Assembly: GCA_038030265.1 (NCBI GenBank)
Contig: CM075941.1
Coordinates: 17,546,001 to 17,610,000, forward strand
Direction: 5' to 3'
DNA: 64,000 bases
From: Corythucha ciliata
Lineage: Eukaryota; Arthropoda; Insecta; Hemiptera; Tingidae
Position numbers and translations under genes: made by a program. Each line of letters starts with the position of its first letter. Position 1 is the stretch's first letter. Shown here one piece after another: positions 48,901-58,179 of this stretch. Under the pieces are notes generated by a model that searched no databases, was not told the DNA's origin, and worked only from the letters and a program-made list of their open reading frames with translations.

Positions 48901-50825
48901 GCACACATTTTAGTGACGAAAATAACAAAAAAATAGTTTTTTTCTTGTTGGTCTCTTCGACATGGGCGTAGCACGATTCACGCTGTGTTCTCCTTTCCTA
49001 GAAAATTTCAAAATCTGAATTCACTATTTATTAAATGGCCAGTAGGTGCTGCAGCCTGGTGAGCTAAACCGCACTGTTACTTACTCGCCTTTATCCTCAA
49101 TGAAATGGTCGTATGTGCGGGTTGGTGGATGCTTTGAGGATGAAATTTTAGTTTCATAATTATGAGAAATAGAAGAGAGAGAGAGGTTCAATGACCATTT
49201 GCAAACTAAATTTTGATTTATAACATCGACAATTTCCCTGGTAACTTCTCTCATCAAGCCTGTCTTTTTTTATTGCGAAGCAGGGTCTTTTTCTGGGCAT
49301 TAGCCGCGATCGAATCGAGCTTTTTTTCACCATTTTAGCCGGGAGTACGCGATTTTTTTCACTTTTAGCCGTGGGTTACTTTTTCTCAATATGTTTTTGC
49401 CGCGAATTCGCAATTTTTCTCACTTTTGGCCTTGAATTATTTTTATAAATTATTATTTCCCCATCGTCATATTTGACCCACGAATCATTAGCGTTTCTCC
49501 TCGATTTTAGTCACGAATGAGTGATTTTTCACAATGTCAGCGCGAACGAGCACTTTTTATTATTTCTAGTCGTGAGCTTTTTCACCATGTTGACCGCTGA
49601 TAAGCGATTTTTTTCACTTTTGGCCGAGTGGTGTACTGAACTTACCGTTTTTTTTTTTGTCAATTTTTGCCATGGACTTGACCTGAAAATGCCCTTTCCT
49701 AAATATGTTACCGCTTAGGATCGTTCTTTCTCAATTTTACGCATGATTTAGTGATTTTTCTTGATTTTGGCCATTATGCGTTAGCGTTTTTTTCATTTTC
49801 AACCGTTTCCGACCGTTTTAAAAATCAATTACAGCCGCGGATTTGCCAAAAAATAATTTCCTAGGAACAGCGCACAGACCTCGAATCTCGATGCCTGGAG
49901 TAGATTTTTTCCGTCTTTTATAAGCTTTTCGGGCCCAACCCGTTGTTGTTACCTTGAAAAGATACTGCTGTGCTGCCCCAAAAACCATCAATTTTCCAAT
50001 CAACCACCAACTGTCGCATTCAGTGCAAAAACTGTAAAAAGGTTGAAGAGGGGGGGGGGGTTGATTGGTCTGACGAGAACGGGTAGAAATGAACTGCCCC
50101 AGTATAGATTATTCTGCAAATGGAAACGCGTGGGTGTTGACCCGGCCATCCATCCATAACCATCGCTCAACAATTCCGAGGTCCAACCCCTCGCTGAACG
50201 CGGGTGATTTTATGTTGGCGTACAACCATCCATGGCTCTCGGTGGGGTTGAGTTGTGGCCTTTGTTTCGGATTTTGAGGAGTTGAAAGTAGTGAAGAATG
50301 ACGTCAGAGGTGAAGTTATATCGTACATTGGTACAATGTGGAGGTCTATGAAGATCATGGAAGATTGTATTCATTCATCTGTGTACATACGACATATTCA
50401 TAATAAAATCAACGTTTTTCAATCCATAAATCGATCGCTAATTAACCTCAACTTGTATTTCTCCCACCTCTCACCCTCCACACAACCCACAGGTACACCG
50501 ATCTACAGCCGAGGAGGGTTCAGCAAAAGGTACATCCCCGACTTGTACGAGCCGAAAAACTGGATCCCGCTGTCGAGGTTCAGTCGTGACCCCTGGTGGT
50601 ACAGCTACCCACAGTACAAACCCTTCGAAGCTCCCTACGTCCCCATGGCTCACAATCCTTTCTACTTGCGCGACAGCTACCTTTCACCGGTCAAAAGAAC
50701 TTATCTATGGCGTGACCACCCGATCCGACCATTCTGTAAGTTTTTACCCCCTCATTCACACACCACTCACGGTCGTAAACTTTTTTTTTTTTTTTTCAGC
50801 CACCACGCCACGATTAAACTTCTAA
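36942..50825 (+). CDS. Mf: Myofilin-like muscle thick-filament protein, alternatively spliced, all internal exons phase 1
   Basis: Core exons are 36942-37035 (start ATG), 42522-42776, 44515-44583 and 44748-44909. They are followed either by terminal exon 48452-48522 or by 50493-50735 plus 50800-50825. Every junction is GT-AG and falls after the first base of a codon. The predicted proteins have about 216 or 282 residues without cassettes. The N-terminus reads IQRKAKFWQSYVRALKGTDD, matching what I recall of arthropod Myofilin. Later segments are Tyr/Pro/Arg-rich (YSRYPSRGIFRPL, then FPSTWP). They are followed by DYITRVHGEFKHDEKGHFQY, FVPMSEWDAVEGR and RRLGYEKPFVKEYTIGPDGS. There are no signal or membrane segments. 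Myofilin is a component of insect thick filaments. A splice acceptor (tttttttacag) ending at 36882 precedes the start, implying an upstream untranslated exon. Introns of up to ~5.5 kb hold a minisatellite, a hAT-like element and F1/F2 arrays. The family name is from memory. Confidence 0.7.
37171..37233 (+). CDS. Candidate cassette microexon of the Myofilin-like gene
   Basis: A 63-nt segment follows an acceptor TTCGCAG and precedes donor GTAAAA. It starts and ends in phase 1, so it can be included or skipped without frame change. It would insert 21 residues (NNYSSEQRTDMFKHCKDYSL plus the split codon) right after the RALKG segment. The reading frame is open and the phase matches every other exon of this gene, but no homologue is recalled. 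Confidence 0.5.
   Translation, partial: EIIIVRNNERICSNIVKTTL
37414..37470 (+). CDS. Candidate cassette microexon of the Myofilin-like gene
   Basis: The 57-nt segment lies between a T-rich acceptor (TTTTTTTTTGTAG) and donor AAAG|GTGACG and is phase 1 at both ends. It would encode PHELKQVIVSFSPKFQVK plus split codons. Support is only phase and splice sites, so it may be fortuitous. Confidence 0.3.
37970..38850 (+). repeat. Minisatellite, ~17-bp unit (AACCACAAAAATGCTCC)
   Basis: About 50 units of AACCACAAAAATGCTCC or AACCACAGAAAAGCTCC are arranged in tandem with period 16-18 bp. The best preserved are between 38340 and 38830. It lies in the intron after the first coding exon(s) of the Myofilin-like gene. 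Open frames here are repeat-derived. Confidence 0.9.
38865..39992 (+). mobile_element. hAT-like DNA element, copy without the nested insertion
   Basis: The left end is TAGGGGCGTAGGCACGGG and the right end CCTACCTACGCCCC, with inverted-end identity to the element at 26072-29632. It is collinear with that element in the opposite orientation: CAGCGCTCAAGTGCATTT, GATCCGAGGACGC, ATATCGAGTTATCGAAAAGT, then the AACTTCACTGAATGGC segment. The site of the nested insertion is intact here, with uninterrupted GTGTGTGTCGAGAAACC at about 39440-39460. Flanking 8-bp duplications are no longer evident. An open frame at 39599-39895 (98 codons) shares its start and first ~30 residues with a frame in the other copy, but no transposase motif is seen. 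Confidence 0.8.
40095..40830 (-). repeat. F1 array (- orientation)
   Basis: Units of TCTCAATTTTAGCCGCGAAT type recur about every 30 bp from 40110 to 40820, including a run of ~28 T near 40651. The array is intronic in the Myofilin-like gene. Confidence 0.75.
41245..41655 (-). repeat. F1 array (- orientation), second block
   Basis: F1 units recur at about 41265, 41305, 41460, 41520, 41590 and 41620. The block 40840-41240 between the two arrays is unclassified. At 41690-41760 a fragment of the hAT-like palindrome arm (CCCGAAACTAGTCGGC) follows. Confidence 0.65.
41770..42521. other. Intronic sequence of the Myofilin-like gene
   Basis: No coding segment is supported. The exon acceptor at 42521 is preceded by a short pyrimidine-rich stretch (CACCTCTATTCCAG). 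Confidence 0.5.
42777..44514. other. Intron of the Myofilin-like gene
   Basis: The intron is A+T-rich with homopolymer runs (A-run near 43502, A-run of ~30 near 44230). Apart from the candidate microexon at 43898-43960, I see no coding segment. Confidence 0.5.
43898..43960 (+). CDS. Candidate cassette microexon of the Myofilin-like gene
   Basis: A 63-nt segment lies between acceptor CTTTTTTGGCAG and donor ACTT|GTAGGG, phase 1 at both ends. It would add LTRTYKLVPVTQLGNCVPET plus split codons between the second and third core exons. The pyrimidine tract is good and the frame stays open, but homology is unknown. Confidence 0.4.
45235..46190 (-). repeat. F1 array (- orientation), in an intron
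   Basis: Diverged F1 units recur at about 45270, 45300, 45480, 45520, 45960, 46010 and 46040. An A/T-rich non-array segment (45720-45900) interrupts it. Confidence 0.6.
46255..46680 (+). repeat. F2 array (+ orientation), in an intron
   Basis: Clear ~30-bp units such as CCAATTTCACGGGCTTGGGT, CCAAATTTCGGTGGGTTGGC and CCAATTTCGCAGG recur between 46300 and 46620. Confidence 0.75.
47330..48360 (-). repeat. F2 array (- orientation), in an intron, interrupted by a MITE
   Basis: Units of GCGAAATTGGGTTTTCAGTG plus AGNAAAACC recur from about 47465 to 48080 and again at 48260-48320. A MITE at 48099-48245 interrupts the array. The last coding exon of the short isoform begins about 90 bp downstream. Confidence 0.7.
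48099..48245. mobile_element. Harbinger-like MITE, copy 1
   Basis: The left end AGGCCCGTTCACAAGCTCTA continues TGTTTTCGTTGTGTGG. It is paired with the right end CAACGCAAACATAGAGCTTG followed by TGAACG. The last few bases of the right end have decayed. TTA precedes the left end. A second copy at 61586-61722 shows a 3-bp TAA duplication. Confidence 0.8.
48452..48522 (+). CDS. Mf: Alternative terminal exon of the Myofilin-like gene (short isoform)
   Basis: The acceptor TTCTTTTTTTGCAG is followed by a phase-1 exon encoding FANYPIKSVFVKDYVPRLCL then SS and TAA. It continues naturally from the YTYTG end of exon 44748-44909. It has no donor, so using it ends the protein. Skipping it leads to the exon at 50493. 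Confidence 0.7.
48523..50492. other. Sequence between the alternative ends of the Myofilin-like gene
   Basis: It would hold the 3' untranslated region of the short isoform and intron of the long isoform. An F1 array lies inside at about 49290-49850. No further coding segment is supported. Confidence 0.45.
49290..49850 (-). repeat. F1 array (- orientation)
   Basis: Units of the CACTTTTAGCCGTGGGTTAC and CTCAATTTTACGCATGATTT kind recur about every 30-60 bp. They are more diverged than those in other blocks. Confidence 0.6.
50493..50825 (+). CDS. Mf: Alternative C-terminal exon pair of the Myofilin-like gene (long isoform)
   Basis: Exon 50493-50735 starts in phase 1 after acceptor CAACCCACAG and encodes an 80-residue Tyr/Pro/Trp-rich segment (for example RDPWWYSYPQYKPFEAPYVP). 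It splices at TTCT|GTAAGT over a 64-bp intron to 50800-50825, which adds STTPRLNF and TAA. Its composition resembles the first Tyr/Pro-rich exon (42522-42776), suggesting that they are related or interchangeable modules. Confidence 0.7.
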   Translation, partial: VHRSTAEEGSAKGTSPTCTSRKTGSRCRGSVVTPGGTATHSTNPSKLPTSPWLTILSTCATATFHRSKELIYGVTTRSDHSVSFYPLIHTPLTVVNFFFFFSATTPRLNF

Positions 50826-51075
50826 TCGGCCAACAGCTTTAACAACGGGGGTTGAAAGGTGTTCAACAACACGACCAACTTTTGGTTTAAATTTCCGGAA
50901 TTAATTTATTTTAAAAATAATTTATTCGATTTTTGTAAAAATCAACAATTGGTACCTATAGAAGGAATGAACTTATTTATTATTTATTTTTAAAGATAAA
51001 AAAAAGCTTTTACGAACCATCAAGAATGTAATTTTAACTGTTTTGCTGCATGTCAAAACGGTCGCTTCTCGCTCA

Positions 51076-51081
51076 AATAAA
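51076..51081 (+). terminator. Likely polyadenylation signal AATAAA
   Basis: AATAAA lies 250 nt after the long-isoform stop codon and 330 nt before the next gene's ATG. Confidence 0.5.
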
Positions 51082-51407
51082 TATGAAAACTTCAGCCCTA
51101 TACATATTCGTTAATGACGATTATTTAGCTTCGCAGACGTTCAAGAATGTAATGAGACAGGAGGGGGGCTTCGAACGTATTTTCTATAATATCTAGCGTA
51201 AAAGGCGACCCCGCCCGATAACCCTTACGCGTTGCCATCGCCACAGGTCATGGCGTCTGAGATCTGTTGCGGGTTGTCATGGGTTGGGGTGGTGTCCGGT
51301 GGGGGGGGGGGATTAAACAGTTTAGCTTTATTTACAATATCGTTTAGTGGGGTATTTGTGGTGCAAAATACACAGTATTTGTGAGGTGAAATTTAAAACA
51401 GTAAAAA

Positions 51408-52302
51408 ATGCCTTGCGTACCGAAAATGAAGTACGCTTTTTTTGGTTGCACACTCGAGACGGGATCTAAAATTATCGGACTGTTTTCTATGGTAACGAAA
51501 TGCGGGAATTCGCTTACCCTCTGCCCGCCCCCTTTAAAATAAATCATAAGCGGATTGTTCGCACTCGCAGGTGGTTTACGCACTATGCTTTCTCGTCACC
51601 TTTTTCTACTATGCGATTCCATTCCCGGAAATTTCTTCTGAACTGCCGGCTCATTTGTCGAATGAAACGATCGAACACGCCAATGCGACGACGACGATGA
51701 CAAATTCGTCGTTAACAGAGATGACCAACGCGACGAATGAGTATGAAATGGATAATTTTGTTCCTCTGGGTGAGTCAACTGAACGCATTACGAAAAAAAT
51801 AATTATTAAAAAAAAAAATCTGTCCATTAACGACAACTTATCAGATATCCAATCGACGTTCTTTTTGGAGGAATCCACTTTTGCGCAGGTTGCATTCGGA
51901 GGTCTTCTTCTTTACGGGATCAAACTGGTATGCCTGATGAGTAAAATTGTCTTTAGTTTTCTCATGTATTATTATTTAATTTTCCTTCCAGAAAAATCCT
52001 GATATCATATTCTCGTGGATTTTACTTCAAATCGCCCTTATTTGGCACTCCCAGTTGATCCTTTTATTGAATTTGATACTAGCGGTTCACATCAACACGG
52101 CACACGTCATCTGGTACATGACGGAAGAATTGGCTATCGTCTGTGAGCCACCGAAGGCCCCTCCCCTTCTGTACTCAACTCTACCCATTTATTTTAACTC
52201 TTTATTTTTTTTCCAGCTATAGAAATGTATTGCATGGCAGTAGTTTACAATTACATTGAATTGCTGCGAAATCACGGGATGCGGTCAACTCGAAACTTCT
52301 AA
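51408..52302 (+). CDS. Four-pass membrane protein, DUF4728 (Pasiflora-like) type
   Basis: Exons 51408-51491, 51571-51927, 51992-52142 and 52217-52302 (TAA) join through three GT-AG introns of 64-79 bp to give 225 residues. The N-terminus (FFGCTLETGSKIIGLFSMVV) fits the DUF4728 pattern in which a cysteine and a (L/R)xTGxxIIG motif lead into the first membrane helix. Helices are about residues 21-45, 125-148, 152-178 and 190-212. The end has the family's VVYNYIELLRN-like close. The loop after helix 1 is about 80 residues with four N-glycosylation sequons (NET, NAT, NSS, NAT), followed by a Lys/Ile-rich patch. Known relatives include Drosophila Pasiflora proteins of septate junctions; this copy's role is unknown. 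It lies 0.58 kb downstream of the Myofilin-like gene. An AATATAAA near 52387 may serve for polyadenylation. Confidence 0.75.
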
Positions 52303-54000
52303 AAGCGGAGCTTTCTCGTGTTTGTGCAATATAACATTTCAGCTATTGAGACAAATTGATGTGACAAATATATAAATCCGTGACGAATATAAATATTGAA
52401 AAAAGCATAGGAATCATCGCCTGAAGTTTTTTCGGGTCTGGCCCTCATAGCTGTATGTGGAGGACTGTGCATGCCTCCTGAAGTAAGCCGCTTAGCGGGC
52501 ATAGAGGTGCAAGTTCCTGGAGCCTTTTTGCGCCGTTGTCAGCTGTGCGTGTGATAAGCGGTTGACCCCAAATCAAATGTGTTTGGCGGACTGTTTGGTC
52601 AGACTGTGTGTCTGTGTATAAGAGTTCCGATACCTTTTCGAAATACTCAAAAACCACTTGGCAAAAGCGATACTTTGCTCTTTGAAAACGTTGAAATACA
52701 TAGTCTTACAGCGTCAGCGCTTGGAAGAAGAAGGCAAATGGTCAGCTCGGGTCCCACGGACATCGGAAATTCGGAAAAGCCAATGGATGACGGTGGGAGG
52801 GTGCTGGCGCGATTTTTTATGAGTCAACTTAGCTTTTTAAATTCCATTTTGTCGAATAGTTAAGCTGAACCAGCAAAACTGATTTTTGAAATAATCGAAA
52901 TACGTAAAATAAAGGCATGAAATGGCAAAAATGAGTAACATAGTTTGAAGGAGCCAAACTAACGACATTTTGTATTCGAAGATGGCAAATTAAGATGTTT
53001 AGTGTGCAGGAACCGAATTTCCAGATTTATTTATTTATGGACTACGAAAACTGAGGATTAGCATAATTATTTTCTCTACTTTAGCCGCGAAACTACCTCT
53101 AGTAGAAGCCTACATTAGTACTTTTCTTGATTTCAGGATGTGAAATAAATTTTAGAGTATCAAATAAATACCTACCAAAAATATAAAGCGCTTCGTCTCC
53201 ATTATACCCTAGATCTGCCTCTAGATAGGCAGATTCCACGAATTGGTGTGTTTTCCCCAATTACAGCATCAAATGGGGGGTTTTTCTCCAAATCATCCGT
53301 GCATAAGCAACAGAAACTGGGAATAGCGCTTTTTGACATGTACTATGCACCTGTCCAACTGCCAAAAACTGCGAAATTACAAATTTCGCAACCGTTTCGC
53401 GCAATCCGTTTTTAAAAAACAAAATTGCAAGCTCTTGGACTATAATTTCGTGAATTTGAAACTAACGGGGACTCGATTTATTTGCCGTGGAACCCGAGGT
53501 ATAACGGTCCACAAGAGTGCCCTGACGATTACAGCTGAAAAGTCACAACATTTTCAAGGAAAATATCCGCGAAAAAATGGAAATTTCATGGTTTTTTAAG
53601 CCGCTGGTATTCCTGGCTTTAATTAAGAAAGCTTCACGGTTCGAATTGAGTGAAATTGCAAAAGTTTGAGGCCCTTTTTTGTTTAGTGAGCCCGGACTTT
53701 GTCTGGCCGGCATCGGCTGCGCCCATAGCCTCACGAATAGCTGTTTAATTGTTGCATTAACCCTTGTACGAACCCGATATCTCATGAGACATGCATCACA
53801 ATTTATGTCCTACCTACGAAGATCCAATAAGTTGTATATAGGTGATTGAAATGATCGTTTTGATCTTCCTCGTTGGCCGTCCAATTACGTTTTTTTCCAG
53901 CGGCATCCACTTTTCATCTAAAGTACATGAAAAAAAAAAACTATTGATCCACGCAACGAACTCGTCACGCCTGTGAGACGTAGATAGAGGGGACGTACTA
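52303..54000. other. Intergenic stretch with short repeat patches
   Basis: An open frame at 52579-52863 (94 codons, +) has no recognised motif. F1-like units (- orientation) occur near 53060-53300 and F3-like units near 53430-53670. No gene is supported. Confidence 0.4.
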
Positions 54001-54002
54001 AT

Positions 54003-54243
54003 TTGCGGATTCCAATAAAAGCTTGCGGATTCCATATGTAAAATGACGATAGAGATATGCAAATTGACACGTATTCTGCTATACCATACCAGTAACTTTT
54101 AATGGCACTTTACGTGATAGTTACTCAAAATTACTAGTACTTGTCACCATAGGTCATGTTGCGGATTCCAATAAAAGCTTGCGGATTCCATATGTGAAAT
54201 GACGATAGAGAGCTGCAAATTGACACGTATACTGCTACACCAT
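54003..54243 (+). repeat. Direct repeat of ~85 bp, spacing 156 bp
   Basis: Copy 1 (54003-54088) and copy 2 (54159-54243) share TTGCGGATTCCAATAAAAGC, ATGACGATAGAGA and CAAATTGACACGTAT, with about 93% identity by eye. Within each copy GCGGATTCCA occurs twice, 22 bp apart. Confidence 0.85.
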
Positions 54244-54289
54244 ATGGACTATGGATATGGCCGGCTCCGACTGCGCCAATACCCTGACG

Positions 54290-54780
54290 ATTATTATTTG
54301 TGATTTTATAATTTCGGGTCATTTGAGTGTAATTTCCAGGCAGAATATCCGTGAAATTGAAATTTTCGGGTCTTAATTTAAGCGAATTTGCCAGTTTAGG
54401 ACCTTATCTTAAGCGAAATCGCGAATTTTGAGGCTTTTTCCGTGGTAGCAGATTAAACAGATCCCGGAGTCTGAAATCTGTGGCAACGCGATTCTCGGTT
54501 CACATAATTCTTTCGATGAATTATGTAAGTTTTGAATATTAATTTTTAATTTAATCAACATTGCATGTTTCGGGGCCTTTTTTGTGGCGGCGAAATAGGT
54601 ACTCTGTCTATAGCGCAGTCTCGTCAGCGCAAAGCCTGACAAAATTCCCACGAAATTAAAAAGCTTACTGGCTGGATATCCACGAGACAGAAATTTTCAG
54701 GTCTTAATTTCGGTGAAATTGTCAATTTAGGGTCTTAAATGCAAGCAAAATTGCCAGTTTCTCGTCCAGTGTCGGTCCTT
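54290..54780 (+). repeat. F3 array (+ orientation)
   Basis: Units of GTGAAATTGAAATTTTCGGG plus TCTTAATTT recur at about 54350, 54390, 54690, 54715 and 54745. It is followed at 54773 by a possible hAT-like end CAGTGTCGG, whose partner is uncertain. Confidence 0.6.
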
Positions 54781-54909
54781 TGGACTGTCCTTTGGTGGAA
54801 GATAAAAGAAATCTATCTACAGATGTTGTCCTGACCCCTGATGGGTTTAACCCCATCTTTGGGGGTTAAACCCATAACACCTACCCAATAAATCCGCCAC
54901 TGTACACTA

Positions 54910-55140
54910 ATAAACAATTTTTTGCGATTCTATTTCACTGAAATGCCAATTTTGTGAGTTTTGACTTGCTATGAGAATCCAACTTCACGGGGTAGCATCG
55001 TTGAAATGTTCCGTTTCACAGATTTGGCTCACTAAAAAACTAATTTTTCGACTTTTTGCTGTGAGAAAATCCCAATTTTGAGAGTTTCGCATTTTCCAAA
55101 ACATAAAATTTTATGGGTTTTAGCTCGCTATAGAACCCTT
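54910..55140 (+). repeat. F2 array (+ orientation)
   Basis: Units such as CCAATTTTGTGAGTTTTGAC and CCCAATTTTGAGAGTTTCGC with CTAAAAAAC spacers recur about every 30 bp between 54940 and 55135. Confidence 0.65.
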
Positions 55141-55454
55141 GCTTCGCTGTATCTTTGGTGGCGGTGCTGGAAGGTGAATTTGAACGCTTCTAGACCCACG
55201 CGCAAGCTACTCGTAGATTTAATCGTGTTGTACTGAAATCTTGCTGTGTGGGGGGCAGCGGAGAGGAAGTGCCAACCCTCTTCTGTCCCTGACATAGTGC
55301 AATCTTCCCAAGGAAGCTGCCCGGTTCTTGAGATTAAGAAACACTACGCACTTGTTGAGGACTAAAACTTTACGGCGGGACTTATGACGGTTTACAGACA
55401 TATGAGTTCCTGACGACAAAACATCTCTAACGCGTGACAAAGTGCGCGGGCCCT

Positions 55455-55509
<55 letters not shown>
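55141..55509 (+). mobile_element. Possible 3' end of a retrotransposed sequence with a 50-nt A tail
   Basis: A ~320-bp segment of balanced composition, unlike the flanking arrays, ends in an uninterrupted run of 50 A (55460-55509). That is the form expected of a LINE 3' end, SINE or processed transcript copy. The source was not recognised and no target duplication was found, so a simple homopolymer expansion remains possible. Confidence 0.35.
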
Positions 55510-55510
<1 letters not shown>

Positions 55511-58170
55511 AATTTCTGGCCTCACTCATTTAGCGGGTTAATTGGCTCAGTTCGTATGGGAGAGGGGGACGTCTCGAGCTTTTTAATTCCAAAGGGATGA
55601 CATCTTAAAGGGGTGGTTTCCAGAGATTGATTGAAACTACTTTTTACTTGTCTTATTAGTTGCGAAACACTTTTCGATTGTATATCTTTCATTCGGTTAA
55701 GTCATTTCGCTCTTTGACTTTGAACCAGTAAATATGTGCATGGGGAGTAATTTCGCCGGGTCAGCAGCATTGAAGACTAGGTCTCCCTTCCCCCTCCGCC
55801 GTCATTTGAATCGAGCACAAAAAATACGATAGGGGTGGTGAATGTACCAGAAAATAAGGGAGGCCTTAAGTGAATGCATAAGGGAGAACTTCCTTTTTCC
55901 TGTCATGACGTCACTTTGGCTTTTCTTCATTGTCCCCCTCTCCAACCTTCCCTTTATAGTTTAGCGTGGGTGAACTCGACCCCCTTTTTCCCTCCGTCCC
56001 CCCCGTAACGTATTAATTGATATGTAAACAAGAATAGAGTGCGAAATCACGCTTCATGAAGTCATCACACTTCGTTATCTGCCAGACTATCCCATGAGGT
56101 CCAATTTTCTCGTATAGTTCAAAATACGTCAATATTATCAGAACGATTTAAGTTTCCTTGGATGTAGCCTGTGGAGTGTGTAGGAACAACTCGGATAATA
56201 TTTCGAACGTCAACGAAACCAAGTGGCTACCCCCCCCCCTCACCATCATCATCGACCACTTTTTTAAGCCCCATCATCTCACCCATCTCGTGTCGTTCTC
56301 ATCATCATCATCACCACCACCACCACTCAGGAGGGGGAGGGGGGTGTCATGGAACTCGGCAAGATAAGGCTCATTATAAAGATTTAAACCGCTTAAAGAT
56401 TTTACAACGCTAACCCCTCCCACTACCTCCCCTCCGGGGGAGGTAGGACACAAGAATTCCTAAAAATCCCAGAAACGCGGCTCGAAAACTTCGGCGTTTG
56501 AAGAGCATCAATTTTTATATCGTTCGAGACGCGAGAGAGGTGAGCTTTTAAGGAATAAGAACGACGAACTAAGTTGACAAATAAGCTTAAGCTTTTAGGA
56601 CTTTATTAGAAAAATCCTCTCAAAGGCTACTGCACTTAAAAAAGAACTTTTCGAAAACCTGAAAGTATAAGAAGAACAAGCGTCTTTTTTAATATTTTTG
56701 TTGAAAAAAAAATAAAACGCGTCTCTTCATAAGTCAATAGGATTTGAAAATGATAAGTGCTTTAAGAGGTCATGGAATGAATATTTATAATTTCTGGATT
56801 AACGTCCACCAGATTTTTCTGTATTTTTGTTAAGTTTCCTAATAAAGCATGACTAATAACAGGCGGGAGCATCCTTAAGGCCAAACTGATTTACTGTCCA
56901 GTGCCATTTAAAAGATGAGTCCTAGAATGCGGTGTTCCCCCACCTTTCCACCCACTTTTGGATCTCTTTTTTCATCTGCTGAGTGAAGTTCTCATCGAAT
57001 AAAACTTCAAATAATATGTCATTTTGTTTTCTTTTAACGATACTAGCTATTTACCGAATTCTCATAATTAAACGCTAGTCTTGCGCGCTCCAGTATTCAA
57101 GCGTCGCCTTTTTTTAATGCTCTGGCCCTATATAAAAGGACAATTTAACTAAAAACTTTGTCGTTATCCTTTTCCTCTGCGACAGCCTTTTTACATTTGC
57201 TTCAAACATTCAAGTTTTAACGTCGGAAGATCTTAAAAAGCTTGGTCTGTTGTATGTGGGGGGGGGGGGATTTAATCATGAAAAGAAAAACTTTATTTCG
57301 CTCCCGAAGAAAAAAAAAATACTACTGGACTTTACCCAGTTGAAGAATAGCGAGAACAAGGGAACGACGTCGTTCCTCGCACAGTATCGTTTTGCGTAAA
57401 AAGGGAACTCGCCCGAAGGGACAATAGCCGTGCGGCCCTTCTCCTCCTTAAAAAGGGATGAGGATTGGTTGGGTGGGCGGGAGGTCCGAGTGTAGTAGCT
57501 CTAAACAACAACTGTTTTTACGAGTCGAGCGTCTCATTTGAAACTGACACAAAAGGGATTTAGAATTGTTTGAAAGGGTCGGTTGGTTAAGGGGGGGGGG
57601 TTCAAGGCGGAAACGAGAAGAGTCAAGTCTACTACGGTCTCTTGCATCCCCGAGATACAACCCCCCTCCCCACGGTTCACCGGCAGCATAGTAACCCTCT
57701 TTTCTTGGGGAGATTCGGAAACTTGTTTCTTTTATTGAATCTGCAATAACATATAGGGACGCGAATAAGGATGAGAATGAGATGGGTCGAACAAGAAAAG
57801 CGACAGGAAGGGAGTATTTCTGGCCATTGAATTTTAGTTGGTAATTGAGGGAAATTTGTCTCCACCCCTCACTTCCTTTTCACCACGTGCCGTATTTTTG
57901 TGGCGAGGGATGAAGGGGGAATGTACCAGAGGGTGTTCGAGTCGTCTACATAACATAGCGAATCTTCAAACTTTCACAATGAGTGTTTTGACATTTCCTC
58001 ATCTTCGTACTATATTCTGCCTGTTAAGTAAAAGTCGAATTGCTCTCATTACTCATTGACCTAAGCAGCAAGCACATAAGGTAGCTACACCTGGCAATGA
58101 GACCTGCACGAGTACGTGGTTTGAAATGAGTCAGGCAGAAATGTGAAAGTCCTGAGACGACGGACTTTCA
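55510..58170. other. Single-copy-looking stretch without a recognisable gene
   Basis: The stretch holds a (CAT)n/(CAC)n tract at 56299-56327, G-runs near 57259 and 57590, and open frames of 60-80 codons that have no motif or exon context. The 30-bp families are absent. Confidence 0.5.
56299..56327 (+). repeat. Trinucleotide microsatellite (CAT)n(CAC)n
   Basis: CATCATCATCATCACCACCA followed by CCACCAC, with no coding context seen. Confidence 0.85.
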
Positions 58171-58179
58171 CGATATTGG

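Noticed and set aside
54773..54893. Small element with CAGTGTCGG and CCGCCACTG ends
   Set aside because: The ends match only in the first few bases and the flanking 8 bp (TTCTCGTC and TACACTAA) differ.
55219..55512. 97-codon open frame on the - strand starting in poly-Phe
   Set aside because: The start is an artefact of the 50-nt A tract, and no reverse-transcriptase motif could be identified in the remainder.
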